Assembly: GCA_037903355.1 (NCBI GenBank)
Contig: JBAJFE010000005.1
Span: 3,906,001 to 3,970,000, forward strand
From: Trichuris trichiura
Lineage: Eukaryota; Nematoda; Enoplea; Trichinellida; Trichuridae
Direction of reading: 5' to 3'
Length of the DNA: 64,000 nt
Within the stretch, counting starts at the first letter, position 1. Each line of letters starts with the position of its first letter. The notes under the pieces were generated by a model. The model had not been told where the DNA came from and did no database searches. It saw only the letters and a program-made list of their open reading frames with translations. Both the position numbers and the translations under genes were made by a program. Below are positions 25,395-37,130 of the stretch, piece after piece.

Positions 25395-27528
25395 CGATTA
25401 GGTTAACCTTTCCGTCGACGGCGCCGAGCCATCGTGTAACATGACCGAACGACGTGGGCGGCTTCCATAGGCAATGGACTGTTGCTTCTTCTTATTCTTC
25501 TTCTCCTTCTCTTCACTTACCTTAGCTATGAAGCGAAGTAAAGGCTGGCCAGGACAAGGTGTCGTCGTTGAACGCTGAGTGCGCCGCCGTCGCCGCCGCA
25601 ACAAGGCAACGGTGGGCTGATGAAGTTGCCGCGTCAGGCGCTCTTGTCTCATATCTCTCTGCACTGATTCTTAGCAGCAACGAATGTTCTTCGTCAGACT
25701 TCTTCTTCTTCTCCTTCTTCTCCGTTATGTCGTTGCTCCAATTTGCCTTCACCGAAAATGCACTTTTGGCGTTTTGGTCATCCTGTCATTGTCTTCTGTT
25801 GATATGCGCAAATGTCAGTTGTGCTCTTATAATCTCATTACATAAATGTCAAATGGACGACGATAACCGGCTGACAACGATGGAAAAGCGTTAACGCTCT
25901 GCGCAGCAACTAAAAGCCGAATGATCCATTTGAAATGTGCCATTGCAATCACGATTGCGTCGTTCATTGGCTACTAGCGAACATCGTTTATTCGAACGAT
26001 CGCTATCCATAACTATTCCTGTTGTACGACGTTGGAGAAGCATTTTTCCAAACATCGTCCGAAGATGTTTTTTTTCCATCCCTTAAAATTGCTTCTTCCA
26101 TTGGCAGCGCGATAAGATCGCTCCGAATGCTTAATAACGTCGCCTGGCAGTTCGTAGGGAAAAAACGTTGAGCCAAAGAGCCGCCAGTTTTGTTTTTCGC
26201 TCTTTGAAGTCCGTTGCGCCAACGCAACTGTGGAACACCGAAAGAACACCTTTTCAAAGGGACTTTCGAAAAGTTCCATCGCTTCTTGCAAATACTTTTT
26301 TATAGGTTGTGTACCGTTTTCAGTTTCTGCCGAATATGGGTTGTCCGTCTTCTTTTGATTTGTTGCGTTGGGCAGAGTTGCGCGTTTTCAATTTTTTTGA
26401 AAAAAAATTTTTACCAATTTTTCTTAGGGGAATAATCAATGCTTTTTGTTTGCCGTATCGCTGTTGGTCGTCGATTCGTTGAGCTTTTTGAACTATAGCT
26501 GACGTATGACGTCATCTTATTTCAAAGGTGCGTATACATAAGTTTTCTTTTGCTCTTCTTTGTCGTAGGCAAATTTCCAATAAGCGTTCCGCTGACGTAA
26601 AGCTTTTACATCGACGTTCCTAAAAGCTATAGGTTAATGTCTGTACTTTTAATTAACGGATCGCTATACTCTATCGATCGAACAGTGTAACGTTTCTTTT
26701 ATGACCACGTATTCCACAAGTTGTTAAGACAGCGGCTTTACTACGACAAATGATTAATGTACCATATTTCATTAAGACGTTACGACAAGTAGTAGAAGAC
26801 AACTCTGTGCTTGACGATAAATAATTGCGTAGAATGGACGACGCGTACGTCCCAAGAACGAGACGCAGTTAGCTTAGTTGGGTAATCCAAATTCAATTTT
26901 GCATTAAGTTTTTTAAAATCATAGTTGTTGTAACGTACGCTACTATTATTCCCGAAGGCATTTAAGCCGCGTGCGCAATTGGCAATAGTTGGCCAGTGAT
27001 CGATCGACGCCCAATGCTAGCAAAGCCGGTACGCGTCGATACGAAATTCGTCACCCCAAAAATGGCAACATAACTTTCCTTCGCGGCTGGCGTCTTGTTT
27101 ATTCAAAAATCCCTTAATTAAATTCAGCCGAATTCTGATTGAATCTCTTTTTTTGTTAGTAATTTATGCAAATTTTACATTATTCATCTCTTCCAACAGT
27201 TCATATTTTGAGTCGATAGGACTTGAGCGTCCCGTAGCAATGGAGCAGTGACGTCATTCGAGACTTTTCGGTTGAATTTCAATTGAATTAGTACAATGTC
27301 GCTTGCGCGTAAAATTAAGTCAATTTGGATCGATGCTATTTATTCTGTGCAGGAAGTAAAAAGCGAACGTTTCAAAGCTTGCCAGGCAAAGGTGTCTCTC
27401 CTTGTTGTTTTGAAAAGTTATTAAGCGTCTCAACGCGTACGTAAGTCTTTCTTTTTTGCCGTCTCCAAATGGCTTAACGTCTTCCGGGCGTTTGAAAATG
27501 TTAATTTTTGGAAAAAAAGTTACAAAGA

Positions 27529-27860
27529 TTAATGCGTCATATTTAAATTTTCATACCGGTCCGGAAAATTCTCCTTGACGCCCATTGTTGCTAAAAATAA
27601 GTACTCTCCGGGACGTAGGTAAAATAGGCGCATTGATTTATCGTTAGCGGGAAAGGTTGGTTGCCCAATTTTGCACTCGCTGCTCGCCATTGACATTTCA
27701 TACGTGAACAATTTCGGTGCACGACATTGTCACGTGAAATAACTTCACGCTGTCTCCTCGTTGTGACAACTTCGATCATCTCTTCGACGAAGCGTTTATA
27801 GTGAAGTATTCTGAGGGTCATTGAAGTTAACAGCCCGTTATTCCTAGCAGTGATAAGCAA
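27529..27860 (-). CDS. Unresolved minus-strand open frames, possibly a small or broken gene
   Basis: Two overlapping frames run here. One begins MLITARNNGLLTSMTLRIL; the other contains SMRLFYLRPGEYLFLATMGV and stops at 27529. Composition is protein-like, and a single frameshift or short intron near 27660-27710 would join them. No family is recognised and no good splice pair is visible. Confidence 0.18.
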
Positions 27861-27989
27861 ATGCTTGCTTTCAATGGTTTTCCTTAAAGAACGTTCTCTC
27901 TAGTTGACGTCACTTAAATTAGCCAGTATGTCCGGCATTTGCTCATTTGCATAATACTGTAAATTTGCTGTTAGATTATCTGGATGGAG

Positions 27990-28250
27990 TTGGCACCAAA
28001 ATCCCGAAATCTCGAAAATATACCGTAATGTGCAGCCTTGTGCATTGGCATTTGCTAAATAAGGAATTTATTTGAGTAGAGGCGTTATTATGCTAATCTT
28101 GCCTTTTTTAAACCACTAACTTCGAACAGGACCATATAATGACGCCTCTAATCGAATACATTTCTTATTTGGCAAATGCCAATGCACAAGTGCCATAAGA
28201 CCATGTTTTACAGTGCATTTTCGACCTTTTCGGGATTTTGCCCGCCAACA
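27990..28250. repeat. Foldback (inverted-repeat) element, MITE-like
   Basis: Two arms of about 100 bp face each other around a 40-bp loop (28093-28132). The left arm includes TTGTGCATTGGCATTTGC and AAATAAGGAATTTATT. The right arm, read on the minus strand, gives TTGTGCATTGGCATTTGC and AAATAAGAAATGTATT. The outer parts also pair (AAAATCCCGAAA on both). Identity over the inner 55 bp is roughly 85 percent by eye. Target-site duplications were not identified. Confidence 0.7.
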
Positions 28251-28467
28251 ATCTGGATGCAATTCTCCATTTGCAATTCCGAATTCTCTTCAAGCTTTGC
28301 GCCTTACCTGATTGGTCAAGGTTTTTTCGTCCGTAATCACTCCTGTCAGGGCTTGCTGCTGCTTTGGAAATTTCACTATGAGAGGACGATATAGTTCATG
28401 GGAACGTCAAGAGAAAGAGAGAGAGTGAAATTTTAATAACTGCTTCCAAAATTGGAAGAAATAAGTT

Positions 28468-31099
28468 TCACTTCAATTCGGTAACAATGCCAGCTGCTAT
28501 TGTGCATCCTTTGAAGCGAAGGGTCACTCGACTTAGCTCTTTTGACATTTGAGAAGTTTCGAAGCACATTGGTTTTTCCGTGGTTATTTCAACAACGCCG
28601 CTGCTGTTTTTCGCGAGGCACCTACAAAAAGTTAGTTGTAAAAGAGAATGTGAAGATAGGGAACCAAAAAAAAAGATGGTATCCTCACCGCGGTTTCGAC
28701 TTGGTAACTTTTCCCGTTGTCTTGCTCACTTCCGCAAGAAGTTTGCTCAAGTAACCCGGCTGCTGCGCCCCGTTGCCGTGAACGACAACCTTTAAAAAAA
28801 CGAACGCATAATAAGAATGCTGACGAATTGGATAGAAAAAAATGTGCGCATACTTCCATGCCCTTTACGAGCGGCATGTTGGGATTGAAGGTAACTATTT
28901 TAGCCTGAAATCGGCTCACGGCGGCAATTGGCGAATTGACGGGACAAAGTATGTCGCCGGCAATAATTGAATTCATATTTACACCGGACAACAGTATACT
29001 GCATTGTTCACCGGTTTTTGCCTGCGTTCTTTCCTCGTCGTCGCCAATTAGTATACTTTTAACTACGCCCGTCTGACCGGACGGAATAACAACCAACTTG
29101 TTGCCAACCGAAACGGTTCCAATGACCACTTTGCCGTCAACGTAAAAGTTGGAACCCCTTTGAGCCTTGAACACGTTGCTTACGGTAAAACGTAATGGGT
29201 TTTTCGCTGAGCGAGATATAGGCTCCATTGAATCTGTTCAAAAATAAGCGTAAACCTTCGTAGCGTAAAAAAGTTCAATTTCGTTACCAAGAGCTTGAAT
29301 GAGCGTAGGTCCATTGTACCACCGAGTCAACGGGCAGGAAGAATCCGGCGTAGCATTCAAATTTTCGCCGGTCAAACCGGAGCAAGGCACGAAAAGGCAC
29401 TTTGTCCCGAAGCCGACTTGTTTCAGAAATTTGCCGACGCGATCTTTGATTTCGTTGAAGCGTTCCTGCGACCACTCGACCGTATCCATTTTGTTTACCG
29501 CGATTAGCAACTGGGCTACGCCTGAACGGTGGATACAAAAATTTGAAATAACCTCCAACCTGAGCATCACGTAGGGATCGTATAGCTAATACCTAATGAT
29601 CGAATAAGTAAAGTATGCTCGCGAGTTTGGCCGCCCAAGTCGAAGCCACTCTCGAATTCACCTCTTGTTGCATTGACGACAAGTAAGGCAACTTCCGCTT
29701 GCGAAGCGCCTAAAAATCTTATTAATACGTTGAATCACATTCCTGTTATCGTAAATAGCATACCCATAATCATGTTTGGTATAAAATCTCTGTGACCAGG
29801 AGCGTCGAGAAGTATAAAGCTGAAATGTTCAGTTTCGAATCTAGTCTGAGCAATATCCATTGTGATTCCACGTTCCCTTTCTTCCGAGCTTTCGTCAAGC
29901 ACCCAAGCGTAGGCGAACGAACTTTTCCCTAACCTCTGCGACTCCTGCTTGTACTTGTGCATCGTCTTCTGTTCAACATTGCCTACGGAACATATAGGTT
30001 CCATACATGTATATACGCGAAATATTAAATTGTCAATACCTAGTATGTAAAGGAGATGGCCCATTAAGGTACTCTTGCCGGCATCGACATGTCCTACGAC
30101 CACAAGGTTTAAAATTGGTTTTCCATCCTCGCCGATGGTTGCGTTTTCATCTTCAGGCCTAAATTTTTAGATGAAATGATATTTTAAGAAAGAAAGCCTA
30201 TTTCTTACTTTGTAACTTCGGCGATATTCTCCTCGCAGACTTCTTTGGAAGACGACTGACCCGCTAAGGATAACTTTTCAATAGACTGACCTCTAAAAAT
30301 TGAACGATGTACGTATATCGCTTGCAAGAGGCTGCAAAATGCACATTTCATCCCCGAGAGTTCCTTTGGCAGAATTTTCATCAGGCGATACAACATTGCT
30401 TGAATCCATTGGTTCTTGCAGATTACTATCATTTAAAACATTCTGTGACGTAGGGGGGAAAGGTGGATCAAATAAATTTCCGGAGACAAAGTTAACGGCC
30501 GGTTGGGTGGTGCGTTGTCTTACGATCGTAGGCGAGTAAGTCATTCTCGTTTCGTCTGAAAAGTCTACAGACTAACAGCAAAATATGTTCGATAAAACGT
30601 CATGAATTGAATATATATAATGAATGAATTCGTACCTTCTCTTAGCCCGTTATTATCGGGAACGTATGCTTTTTCCGTAAGTACAGGAAAATGGTCGCCA
30701 AATTCAAATCCACTCCTGTTCGGGTCTCTTCGATATATAAATTGGGCTGCATAAATGTTATTATGAAGATAACACTTTTAGAGAAGGATGAAATACGCAC
30801 CCGTTCCTGGAGATAGACAAAAATTGTCTTCCAACGAATGACTGTAGTCGCTGTAGTCTTCCTCCTCTAAAATGTTTAAATACATTGTTAATAGCCCCTT
30901 AAAAGAGTATGCGTAATAAAAAAAGCATTGAATATGTTGAATATATATCCTTAACTATTATAACACACAAATTAATCAATAGCTGTTGGCTTTTCGCTTA
31001 ACCGAAGCGGGTAAGATAAGGAAGAAAATAAATGACATAAAATTTTTAATAAGTACCTTCCTCTATGTGAATTGTTTTCACGTTTCGATGTCTCGACAT
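28468..31099 (-). CDS. HBS1L: HBS1-like translational GTPase (no-go/non-stop decay), 12 exons
   Basis: HBS1 partners with Pelota/Dom34 to rescue stalled ribosomes and resembles eEF1A/eRF3. Minus-strand exons are 31099-31057, 30866-30801, 30746-30636, 30564-30313, 30290-30209, 30158-30040, 29982-29764, 29709-29593, 29521-29288, 29233-28854, 28789-28689 and 28621-28468. Phases agree and give 625 residues (human about 684). The N-terminus MSRHRNVKT...[19 protein letters not shown] matches the HBS1 N-domain. The GTPase motifs are GHVDAGKS (G1), RGITMD (G2 region), DAPGH (G3), NKMD (G4) and CSGL (G5). Domains II and III follow, and the C-terminus reads [12 protein letters not shown]. Exon 5 uses an AG|GT acceptor at 30291/30290, chosen for frame. 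The linker between the N-domain and G1 is short. Confidence 0.95.
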
Positions 31100-31410
31100 T
31101 GCTTCTCGGTAGATTCAAATTGCTCTTCGGCGAAGTGACTATAGGCAGATGTTAAAACATCACAGAACACTGAAAAGTGATTCAGTTTATTCGATTCAAA
31201 GTTGCTGCTGTAAAGGCGTTCCCAACTAACAACTATGCAGAGCGAATACTGCTCAGATTTTATTAAAAGTTACGGCTCTTTGAGAAAAAAATGTTATTCA
31301 CTGAAAAATATAAATTACCGGCACTTTAGACAGCGTGTTGTAGAGCATAGATAACATATAGAATTGCGTAGTACTCATCCGTATACAGACTACGTTAATG
31401 ATTTTCATGT
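31100..31410. other. Upstream flank of HBS1
   Basis: About 310 bp of AT-rich sequence lie between the HBS1 start and the next plus-strand exon candidate. It presumably contains the HBS1 promoter. No specific signal is recognised. Confidence 0.4.
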
Positions 31411-32375
31411 TTGAGTGGACACTGTGTAGAAAATGTAGATACTCCTACGCGAAATAATCGTCAGTTGCGATTGTCTTTCCTGAGATGTTTTGCGCAGGAA
31501 TCTGATAATAATGTCGCCCGTTTTTTAAAGATGTTTTGTAAAACAGGATTCGCGAACGAAAGTGACGCAAACCAAGAGGGCGTTTTGATAAATGCAGAAA
31601 GCTGCCGGAAATACAAAGTAAATAACATGAGTTCTAAAGCTAAATGTAAGTAAGGGTAAAGATTTGAACGAAACAAACGTTTCAAGATTATTTAGCATGT
31701 TGCGATAAATTTTTTGAAGCGAAACATTGCACAGAAAGCACACCGTTTGAAATTGGTTAAACCAATGGGTCTTCGGAAGGCAAAACGTGTTGTCTAGTTT
31801 CGCTTTAGTCTGAAAGCACATTTCCGGCAAAAGCACGACAGCAAGCGAGCTTCCAAGGTTATCTGTTTCAGAAATTATAGAATTTCCTAAAATGCGTTAA
31901 GCTGAAGCGCTAACAGGCTGATGTTCTTCAATGTATTCGGAAGAAAATAACTGTCTGCAGAAGGTAACATGGCAAGGATTTATTGAAGCAGTTTTTCAAG
32001 AATTAATAGGCCTTGTACAAGGCACTCGTTGTATTTATGTTTTTTAAAATTAAACGCCATGAAAAATACTATTCTTCGGTTTCAGTAATTCACAAATCAT
32101 ATTTTTCATGCTGGACTGATTCCCATTCAGGTGCCAACTCCCGTTTAGTACCTACTTTTCAGAAGTCTGACTGTATTGTACTTATCTATTTGAAGTGTTC
32201 CGTAGCTTCGTAAATGTAAGTTTATTCCGCTTTTTAACGCTGTCTGTGTAAAAGTAAGTCAAGCTGGTGCAACAAGCATTCGAGTAATGTTTAGTTTAAA
32301 AATGTGCTCTTTTAGGCAGAAGCCTGATCGTGAAGCCGACAAGTTGCTAGTCAAAATGAAATTTGAAAAGCTTTA
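31411..32375 (+). CDS. Candidate three-exon gene of unknown function
   Basis: Three open segments fit together by phase. The first ends at 31648 with a strong GTAAGT donor; its open frame reaches back to about 31400, or starts at the GCGCAG acceptor before 31500. The second is about 32132-32207, after CATTCAG. The third is 32317-32375, after CTCTTTTAG, ending FEKL and a TAG stop. The translation is natural in composition (FLKMFCKTGF, then AESCRKYKV, then DREADKLLVKMKFEKL) and has about seven cysteines. No family is recognised and no start codon was settled. Reasons to take it seriously are the splice signals and phase agreement; there is no homology evidence. Confidence 0.3.
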
Positions 32376-33714
32376 GACTTGCAGAACTGCGTTACTGTCG
32401 AGCCAGTGTTTGGTTTTGAGTTTTTACAGTGCAGATGGCCATTTGGAGCTAAAACATCGTCGTTAGAGGTAAACGGTTTTTTGCTCGCCTTTCATTTGAT
32501 TCATTTTATTCGATTACACTACATCGCGTAGTCTTTTTTTGCTTTTCAGTACTAAAGTCGTCTGAGAATTAGACGTTTCGATTTGTTATCTTCGTAGCTT
32601 TCAAGGATTGACGCGTCCCATCTTGAGCGGCAGGTGAGAATGACATTAATTCAGGAAGGGACTTGTGAATTCCTGAGAGCTATGAAGATAGCAAATAAAA
32701 CCATTAGATGTTCCACTGGATTTTAGGTGGTCAGCAGAGCAAAAAAGGTGTAAAAAATTTTATTAATCAATATTCGTATGGTTCTACCCTTTCGCGCATA
32801 AGCAAGTATAATTAATGGCCTTGAAGAATATTGTAACGTTTTATAGTTTTTTGTGAGTGAATGAAAAAGAAAAGAAATCTCAATTGCAAAACTTTAGATT
32901 GCCTGTTTTGCTTCGTTGGTCGTACGCAGCTTTCTGTTTTTCGAAAATTACGATTTGCTTTGTTCTTTTCATGTTTCATAAACTGTCAAATTTAGAAGCA
33001 TTAACTGTTTGCTGACGACTTGGTAGGCTCTTATTCTGATCTGCACTCATTCCTAAAGGAAATACTAACTATAAGCAACTTATTGTCGTCTTCACTAAGC
33101 CATTTCTAGCATAGTAGGCTTAACGTCGATCACTTGATAATGCAGACGAAAGAAGATACTATGTTTGAAAGCTTAGTTCGAATAAACCTGTGTTGAGTTG
33201 AAACATAACCGTATGTTTCAACAAGAATGCGTACAGCATTAAGTTTTCTGGTTACATTGGACCGCATTGCACATTAGACTACTATTATGTAAAATTCTTA
33301 ATGATCACAGCCCAATTTCCAGCACACTTATGTTAGGATTATTTAATACGAGCACATGAAGATTTTTAACGGCATAATATGCCACTTTTTTCCTGACGTT
33401 TCCATCGCTTTTGTTTCAGAGCTTGGTACTGTCACTTTCGATATCTCGAAGGTGACGTTAGTTATTTTCATTTTATTTATATGATGTAAGACTGTTTTTC
33501 CTAGGAGCAGCCCCGAAAGCTGCATCTGTACAGATAATAAAAACAGCCATACATAAACAAACCACGGACTGTCAAAAGGCCATTATTCAAAAGCTACACT
33601 GCCGAAGGGATTTTTAAAATGAAGTCTTAAGAATACAGTCGATGAAAAAGTACCAACAATACCTAAACAGCTACATTAACAGTCGGCTATTGGTTAATAA
33701 ATGCAATTCATGAT
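32376..33714. other. AT-rich non-coding stretch
   Basis: Nothing certain is visible: no domain-bearing frame, no array and no mobile-element terminus. The 60-codon minus frame at 33343-33525 has no supporting signals. Confidence 0.4.
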
Positions 33715-34020
33715 GGAATTTTTTGTATGGCTTTTTGTCTTGCCCGTTGTTGGTTTCTGAAGTAACCAAAACGAATGCCCTACCAACGGATGAATGAGCA
33801 GTTGTTAAGAAAAAATTCAGAACAATCGTACACTTTTTAAAGCTTTTGGGACCAACCTTATCCCGCCGTCAGCGATAGTGGTAATGTCTTAGCAATTCAA
33901 TACCAAATACATTATGTTCTGTATTTTCTCTAACAATTTGCTCATCCATTCGCTGGTAGGACATTTTAAAGTTTGCTTACAGATACACCAAACAGACCAA
34001 AACCGTGAACTGAAGATCAA
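33715..34020. repeat. Two inverted copies of a dispersed repeat with a hammerhead-like core
   Basis: A dispersed repeat is present twice head-to-head: 33715-33865 in minus orientation and 33880-34020 in plus orientation. Its signature, read on the coding side, is a TTCTGTATTTTCTC-like run, then TTGCTCATCCAT and CCGTTGGTAGGGCA. Further copies lie at 43385-43500 (-), 48560-48740 (+) and 63370-63540 (+). A degenerate hammerhead-like core sits at 33842-33875. Confidence 0.7.
33842..33877 (-). ncRNA. Degenerate hammerhead-ribozyme-like motif
   Basis: On the minus strand GCTGACGG is followed by a hairpin (CGGGAT...GTCCC) and then AAAAGC. The core CTGANGA has become CTGACGG and GAAA has become CAAAA, so this copy is probably inactive. 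It is recognised only by comparison with the better copies. Confidence 0.35.
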
Positions 34021-34199
34021 CCATGAAACAACCAAAGTCTTTTAAAAGACACCCAATTTTCCGAGATATTTTATTAACCAAATTAACAGGAATATAAATG
34101 CGCTAATCTAAAAAAACTGCTCTTTCAAACCAAACAACAAATACCGTAACGCATTTCAGACAGCTTTTAGCTTCAACTGCGCAGAAACCAGTTTGGAAA

Positions 34200-34500
34200 T
34201 TAATCATTTGAAGCTGACCAAATGTAGATAAAGTTTACTGATAAAACGCAACCTCGCTCGAAAATGCGAGAAATCGCTGTTAAGTAAATATTCAGTAGAG
34301 CATTTTGAGAAATCAAGCAAATAGAAACGTTATCATCGATTGATACGTTTATCTTCATTTTACTCATTTTTCACAATCAGCGCGGTACAGTGGAGCCGTT
34401 GCAATGATGTTGAACAGACGAACGAGGCAATATCAACGACTACATTGAAACTTCATCGACCGCAGTGACATTTTCGACGTTGCAGCAGACAAAGTAAGTA
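34200..34500 (+). repeat. Arm of a 300-bp inverted duplication (partner at 45042-45345)
   Basis: The stretch from about 34200 to 34500 matches the reverse complement of 45042-45345 at roughly 80 percent by eye. Shared blocks include CCAAATGTAGATAA, CTGTTAAGTAAATATTCAGT and CAACGACTAC. The arms are about 10.5 kb apart and each contains one related exon. Confidence 0.75.
34381..34497 (+). pseudogene. Paralogous exon copy with an in-frame stop
   Basis: After the acceptor ATCAG the frame YSGAVAMMLNRRTRQYQRLH reads to a TGA, then NFIDRSDIFDVAADK up to a GTAAGT donor at 34498. It matches the minus-strand exon at 45042-45154 in the same frame (YTEAVAIVLNSRTRHYQRLR, then WNIINGSGIFDVAEGE). The Trp codon of that copy corresponds to the stop here. 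About 180 bp upstream are also shared. It appears to be a decayed copy; a programmed or recoded stop is less likely. Confidence 0.55.
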
Positions 34501-35150
34501 AACTATTTTTCCTTCATTTAACTTTTGAATTCTTCTTCAGAACAGATATGCAATTACAGCTAGCGCTAATGTGTAAATCTTTCTGTTGGCATGATAAGGG
34601 GTAAACGTAAAAAGTAAAGGAAAAATGAATCAAAACTTTCTTTTTCATGTGTATAGATTGTAAATTCTTAGAGGTATAGGAGTAGCCAAACGTTTCCAGT
34701 CTTCGCAGTTTCCAAATGACTTAGCACTGTACTGTTTTCTTGTGATTACCTTCATTTTCAGTGTATTTTTTGTGCCAAGGTTCTAAGTTTTTGAATAAAT
34801 TAAAAATAAATTTTTATCATCAGGTATCCCGTAGCTGCTCAAGCCTGATTGCAGCTCATTCACCAACAACGTTCCCTTAAGCGTGTGCCTCAGATTTCCA
34901 AATAAAATATAGTCGCCAGATGATAGCTCTCAACTGTTAAGCTGAATCACTCACCAAAAGGACTGTCGCAAAAATTGCTATTCCATTGCACTGTTACCTC
35001 GTTTTTTAAAAGCATCATTTTTCGACTCACCTTTTCCTTACTGTTTCTCTTTACCTTTCTCGCAGAATTAGAGAATAATGACCAATAGCATTTCGTTCCT
35101 TTTAATAGTTTCTGACAGTTCATAGCTGACGTTTCTGGTGCACAAGTATA
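34501..35150. other. AT-rich stretch after the paralogous exon
   Basis: The first 100 bp (CTTCTTCAGAACAG through TAGCGCTAATGTGTAAATC) resemble, in inverse orientation, the intron sequence near 43950-44010 next to exon 3 of the related minus-strand gene. The duplication therefore extends beyond the exon. Nothing else is recognised. Confidence 0.4.
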
Positions 35151-35502
35151 TACAGTTGGCCCTCGTTATCTGCGGTGAATTCGTCCAAAATTTTGAGCGT
35201 TTCACCGGGTTAAGCTGGATCCGTGTTGTATAGGATACCTTATGAAAAAGGCTAAATAGCTTATATTCTAGCTGCGTATTTCCTCCTGTCCCCATTGAAT
35301 TCTTTCCGCAACGGTTATCACGCCTAGTAATCCTTCGAAGCCTGGTACTACGGAATTTAGCCACGTGATAAAGGTGTCAATGAGACTGCGCTTATCTAAT
35401 AGGGTTAGCGATCAGAGTAAGGGCCGTTAGATACAAGAAAGGATGAAAGTAAAATGCTCTTTTCTTAAACGCCTGGGAAACGCCTTGTTTTAATGAGCTA
35501 AG

Positions 35503-35907
35503 TGTGGCAGAGATAGCCGCACCGGCACCCCAGTGAGCGCGGGCACAAATCCATCCGTGAGAGCGCAGCCCGAAGAACGACATGGGGCCTCAGATCCGAC
35601 AGCGACAAGAGGGCACGACCTCTGGACCGGCGTGAGAACCTGGACATCGACGGCCTAGCACAAAGGTGGCTAGCGTCAGGATTAGCGCCTGTCTCGCCGC
35701 TTCCTCACGGTAAGCGGATTAGGCGATGGCTGAAGAGCCAGAGGTCCGTGAGAAAGCGCAAGGCAGAGGTCGTGCAAGGCTATATAAGCGCGTCGCTCAC
35801 GAGCTCAGCCAGTTCAGGCTAACTATACCAGCTGTCCGTTCACTCTATTGCTTTTCTCCGAAATAAACCGTTATTGTACGCGAGTCCTAATGGTCCGGCA
35901 AACAACA
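35503..35907. mobile_element. Solo LTR of a retrotransposon inserted in the Tigger-like element
   Basis: A 405-bp segment begins TGTGGCAG and ends AAACAACA (TG...CA). It is flanked on both sides by the 5-bp duplication CTAAG (35498-35502 and 35908-35912). Inside, TATATAA lies at about 35781 and AATAAA at about 35861, spaced as in an LTR promoter and polyadenylation region. No internal retroelement genes adjoin it, so it is a solo LTR left by recombination. The GC-rich composition differs from the surroundings. Family not assigned (BEL/Pao or gypsy-like by ends). Confidence 0.82.
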
Positions 35908-36045
35908 CTAAGCGATGTACTGGTGCGCGGAATGGGTACGGAGCAGGGGAAATATAAAATACATAAGCGCATTTAAGCAGAAATAGTGAAAATAACACAG
36001 AACACATCCACACAGAGCGAAACGTTTGGGGCATCATGAATCAAT

Positions 36046-36555
36046 TTATCCACTTTCTGTTGCTGAGCGCAGACCTCCTGGAGAACGGCCAGTCCTAAGG
36101 TTTCCTGAACTTGTTTGCAGCGAAACTTCTTTCCTTAAAGTGTTAGTCTCCGCAGCTGCCGGAGTTTTATTTAAAAACATTGTTATAGGGAGCTGTATCT
36201 GCCTTATCTTCGCTTTATCGAATAAATCTTGTAGCGGCTTCAACGAAGCCGTTATTTTTCGTGTAACCATGATATCTCGTTCCATTGATGGATCGTATTC
36301 AGCAATCATATCCTTTAGGACCTGCGCTTGCAGGAAAATACTGGCAGGCTTTTGCAGCGTCCAATTCGAGGGAATCTGAGCGTCTGTACCTTCCATAACG
36401 TCGTCGTCACTGGCCGTAGGTGATTGCATCAGTTCCTCAAGTTCTTCGTTGGTGAACGGTTCTCCACAATCTTCTATGCGCTCCCTGCTATCGTTTTCTG
36501 TCATGTCGAAAAAACCCTCATCCCCCAACTCCTTCGCAATATTCACTATGCCCAT
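36046..36555 (-). pseudogene. Tigger/pogo transposase C-terminal fragment
   Basis: The minus frame of 169 codons contains IVNIAKELGDEGFFDMTEND and FTNEELEELMQ, typical of the acidic C-terminal part of Tigger-type transposases. The DDE catalytic core and DNA-binding domains are absent, so the copy is a remnant that cannot transpose on its own. Confidence 0.6.
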
Positions 36556-37130
36556 GACCCCCTCATTGATGGCACCTAACTCCTCAGATTCACTGACTGC
36601 GTCTTCCTCACAAACGCTTCCAGTGACAACTAACTGTTCTGGGCTTTATCTCGTGTACCGCTGAGCAAAAAATGATGTCACTACTTCACGCCGGACGAAC
36701 CGCGTCGTATAGAACCCCGCGGATAACGAGGGCCGACTGTATATTCGCACCTGTATACACAGTACTTTATTTTGGGACCACACATTGTGTTTGTTGCTAT
36801 TCGTGACTTCATGTGGAAGTGTTATTTAAGGCCTAATGAAGAAGACGAATTTCTTCCAGTGCTTTTCAGAGATCTCTTGATTCGTCTAGTCCGGTCGTTA
36901 CGGAATAGACGTACCAATAGTAAAGTGGAAACGGAAATGAAGATCACATACAGATGTTGCTGTACGAATAAAATTAAAGTTGCACCAATTTAACTTTTCC
37001 CTTTTTAGACTGATAATACGAAAGCACTGCTTCATTAGGACAAGATGTTTTCTTCCTAGCAAACAATATTTGTGTAACAAATGTTCCTCATTCGGTAAAG
37101 TGGCATAAAGCCGAAATTAATCGATTAAAG

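Larger units (their letters stand above)
25395..28467. other. 3-kb intergenic region upstream of AChE and downstream of HBS1
   Basis: This region holds the AChE promoter and the HBS1 3' flank. Pyrimidine runs of TTC/TCC lie at 25487-25520 and 25698-25725. A foldback repeat is at about 27990-28250 and a GA run at 28408-28426. Two overlapping minus-strand frames at 27529-27860 are listed separately. No conserved gene is visible elsewhere. Confidence 0.5.
35153..36739. mobile_element. Tigger/pogo-like DNA transposon, decayed, with nested solo LTR
   Basis: Terminal inverted repeats are clear. The left end begins CAGTTGGCCCTCGTTATCTG; the right end, read inward on the minus strand, begins CAGTCGGCCCTCGTTATCCG. 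TA dinucleotides flank both ends (35151-35152 and 36740-36741), as expected for the Tc1/mariner superfamily. The terminus resembles the well-known Tigger/pogo end. A solo LTR is inserted at 35503-35907. A minus-strand transposase remnant is at 36046-36555. Confidence 0.85.

Noticed and set aside
26003..26291. Two overlapping 84-92-codon minus-strand frames
   Set aside because: No domain, no splice signals, and intergenic; likely chance.
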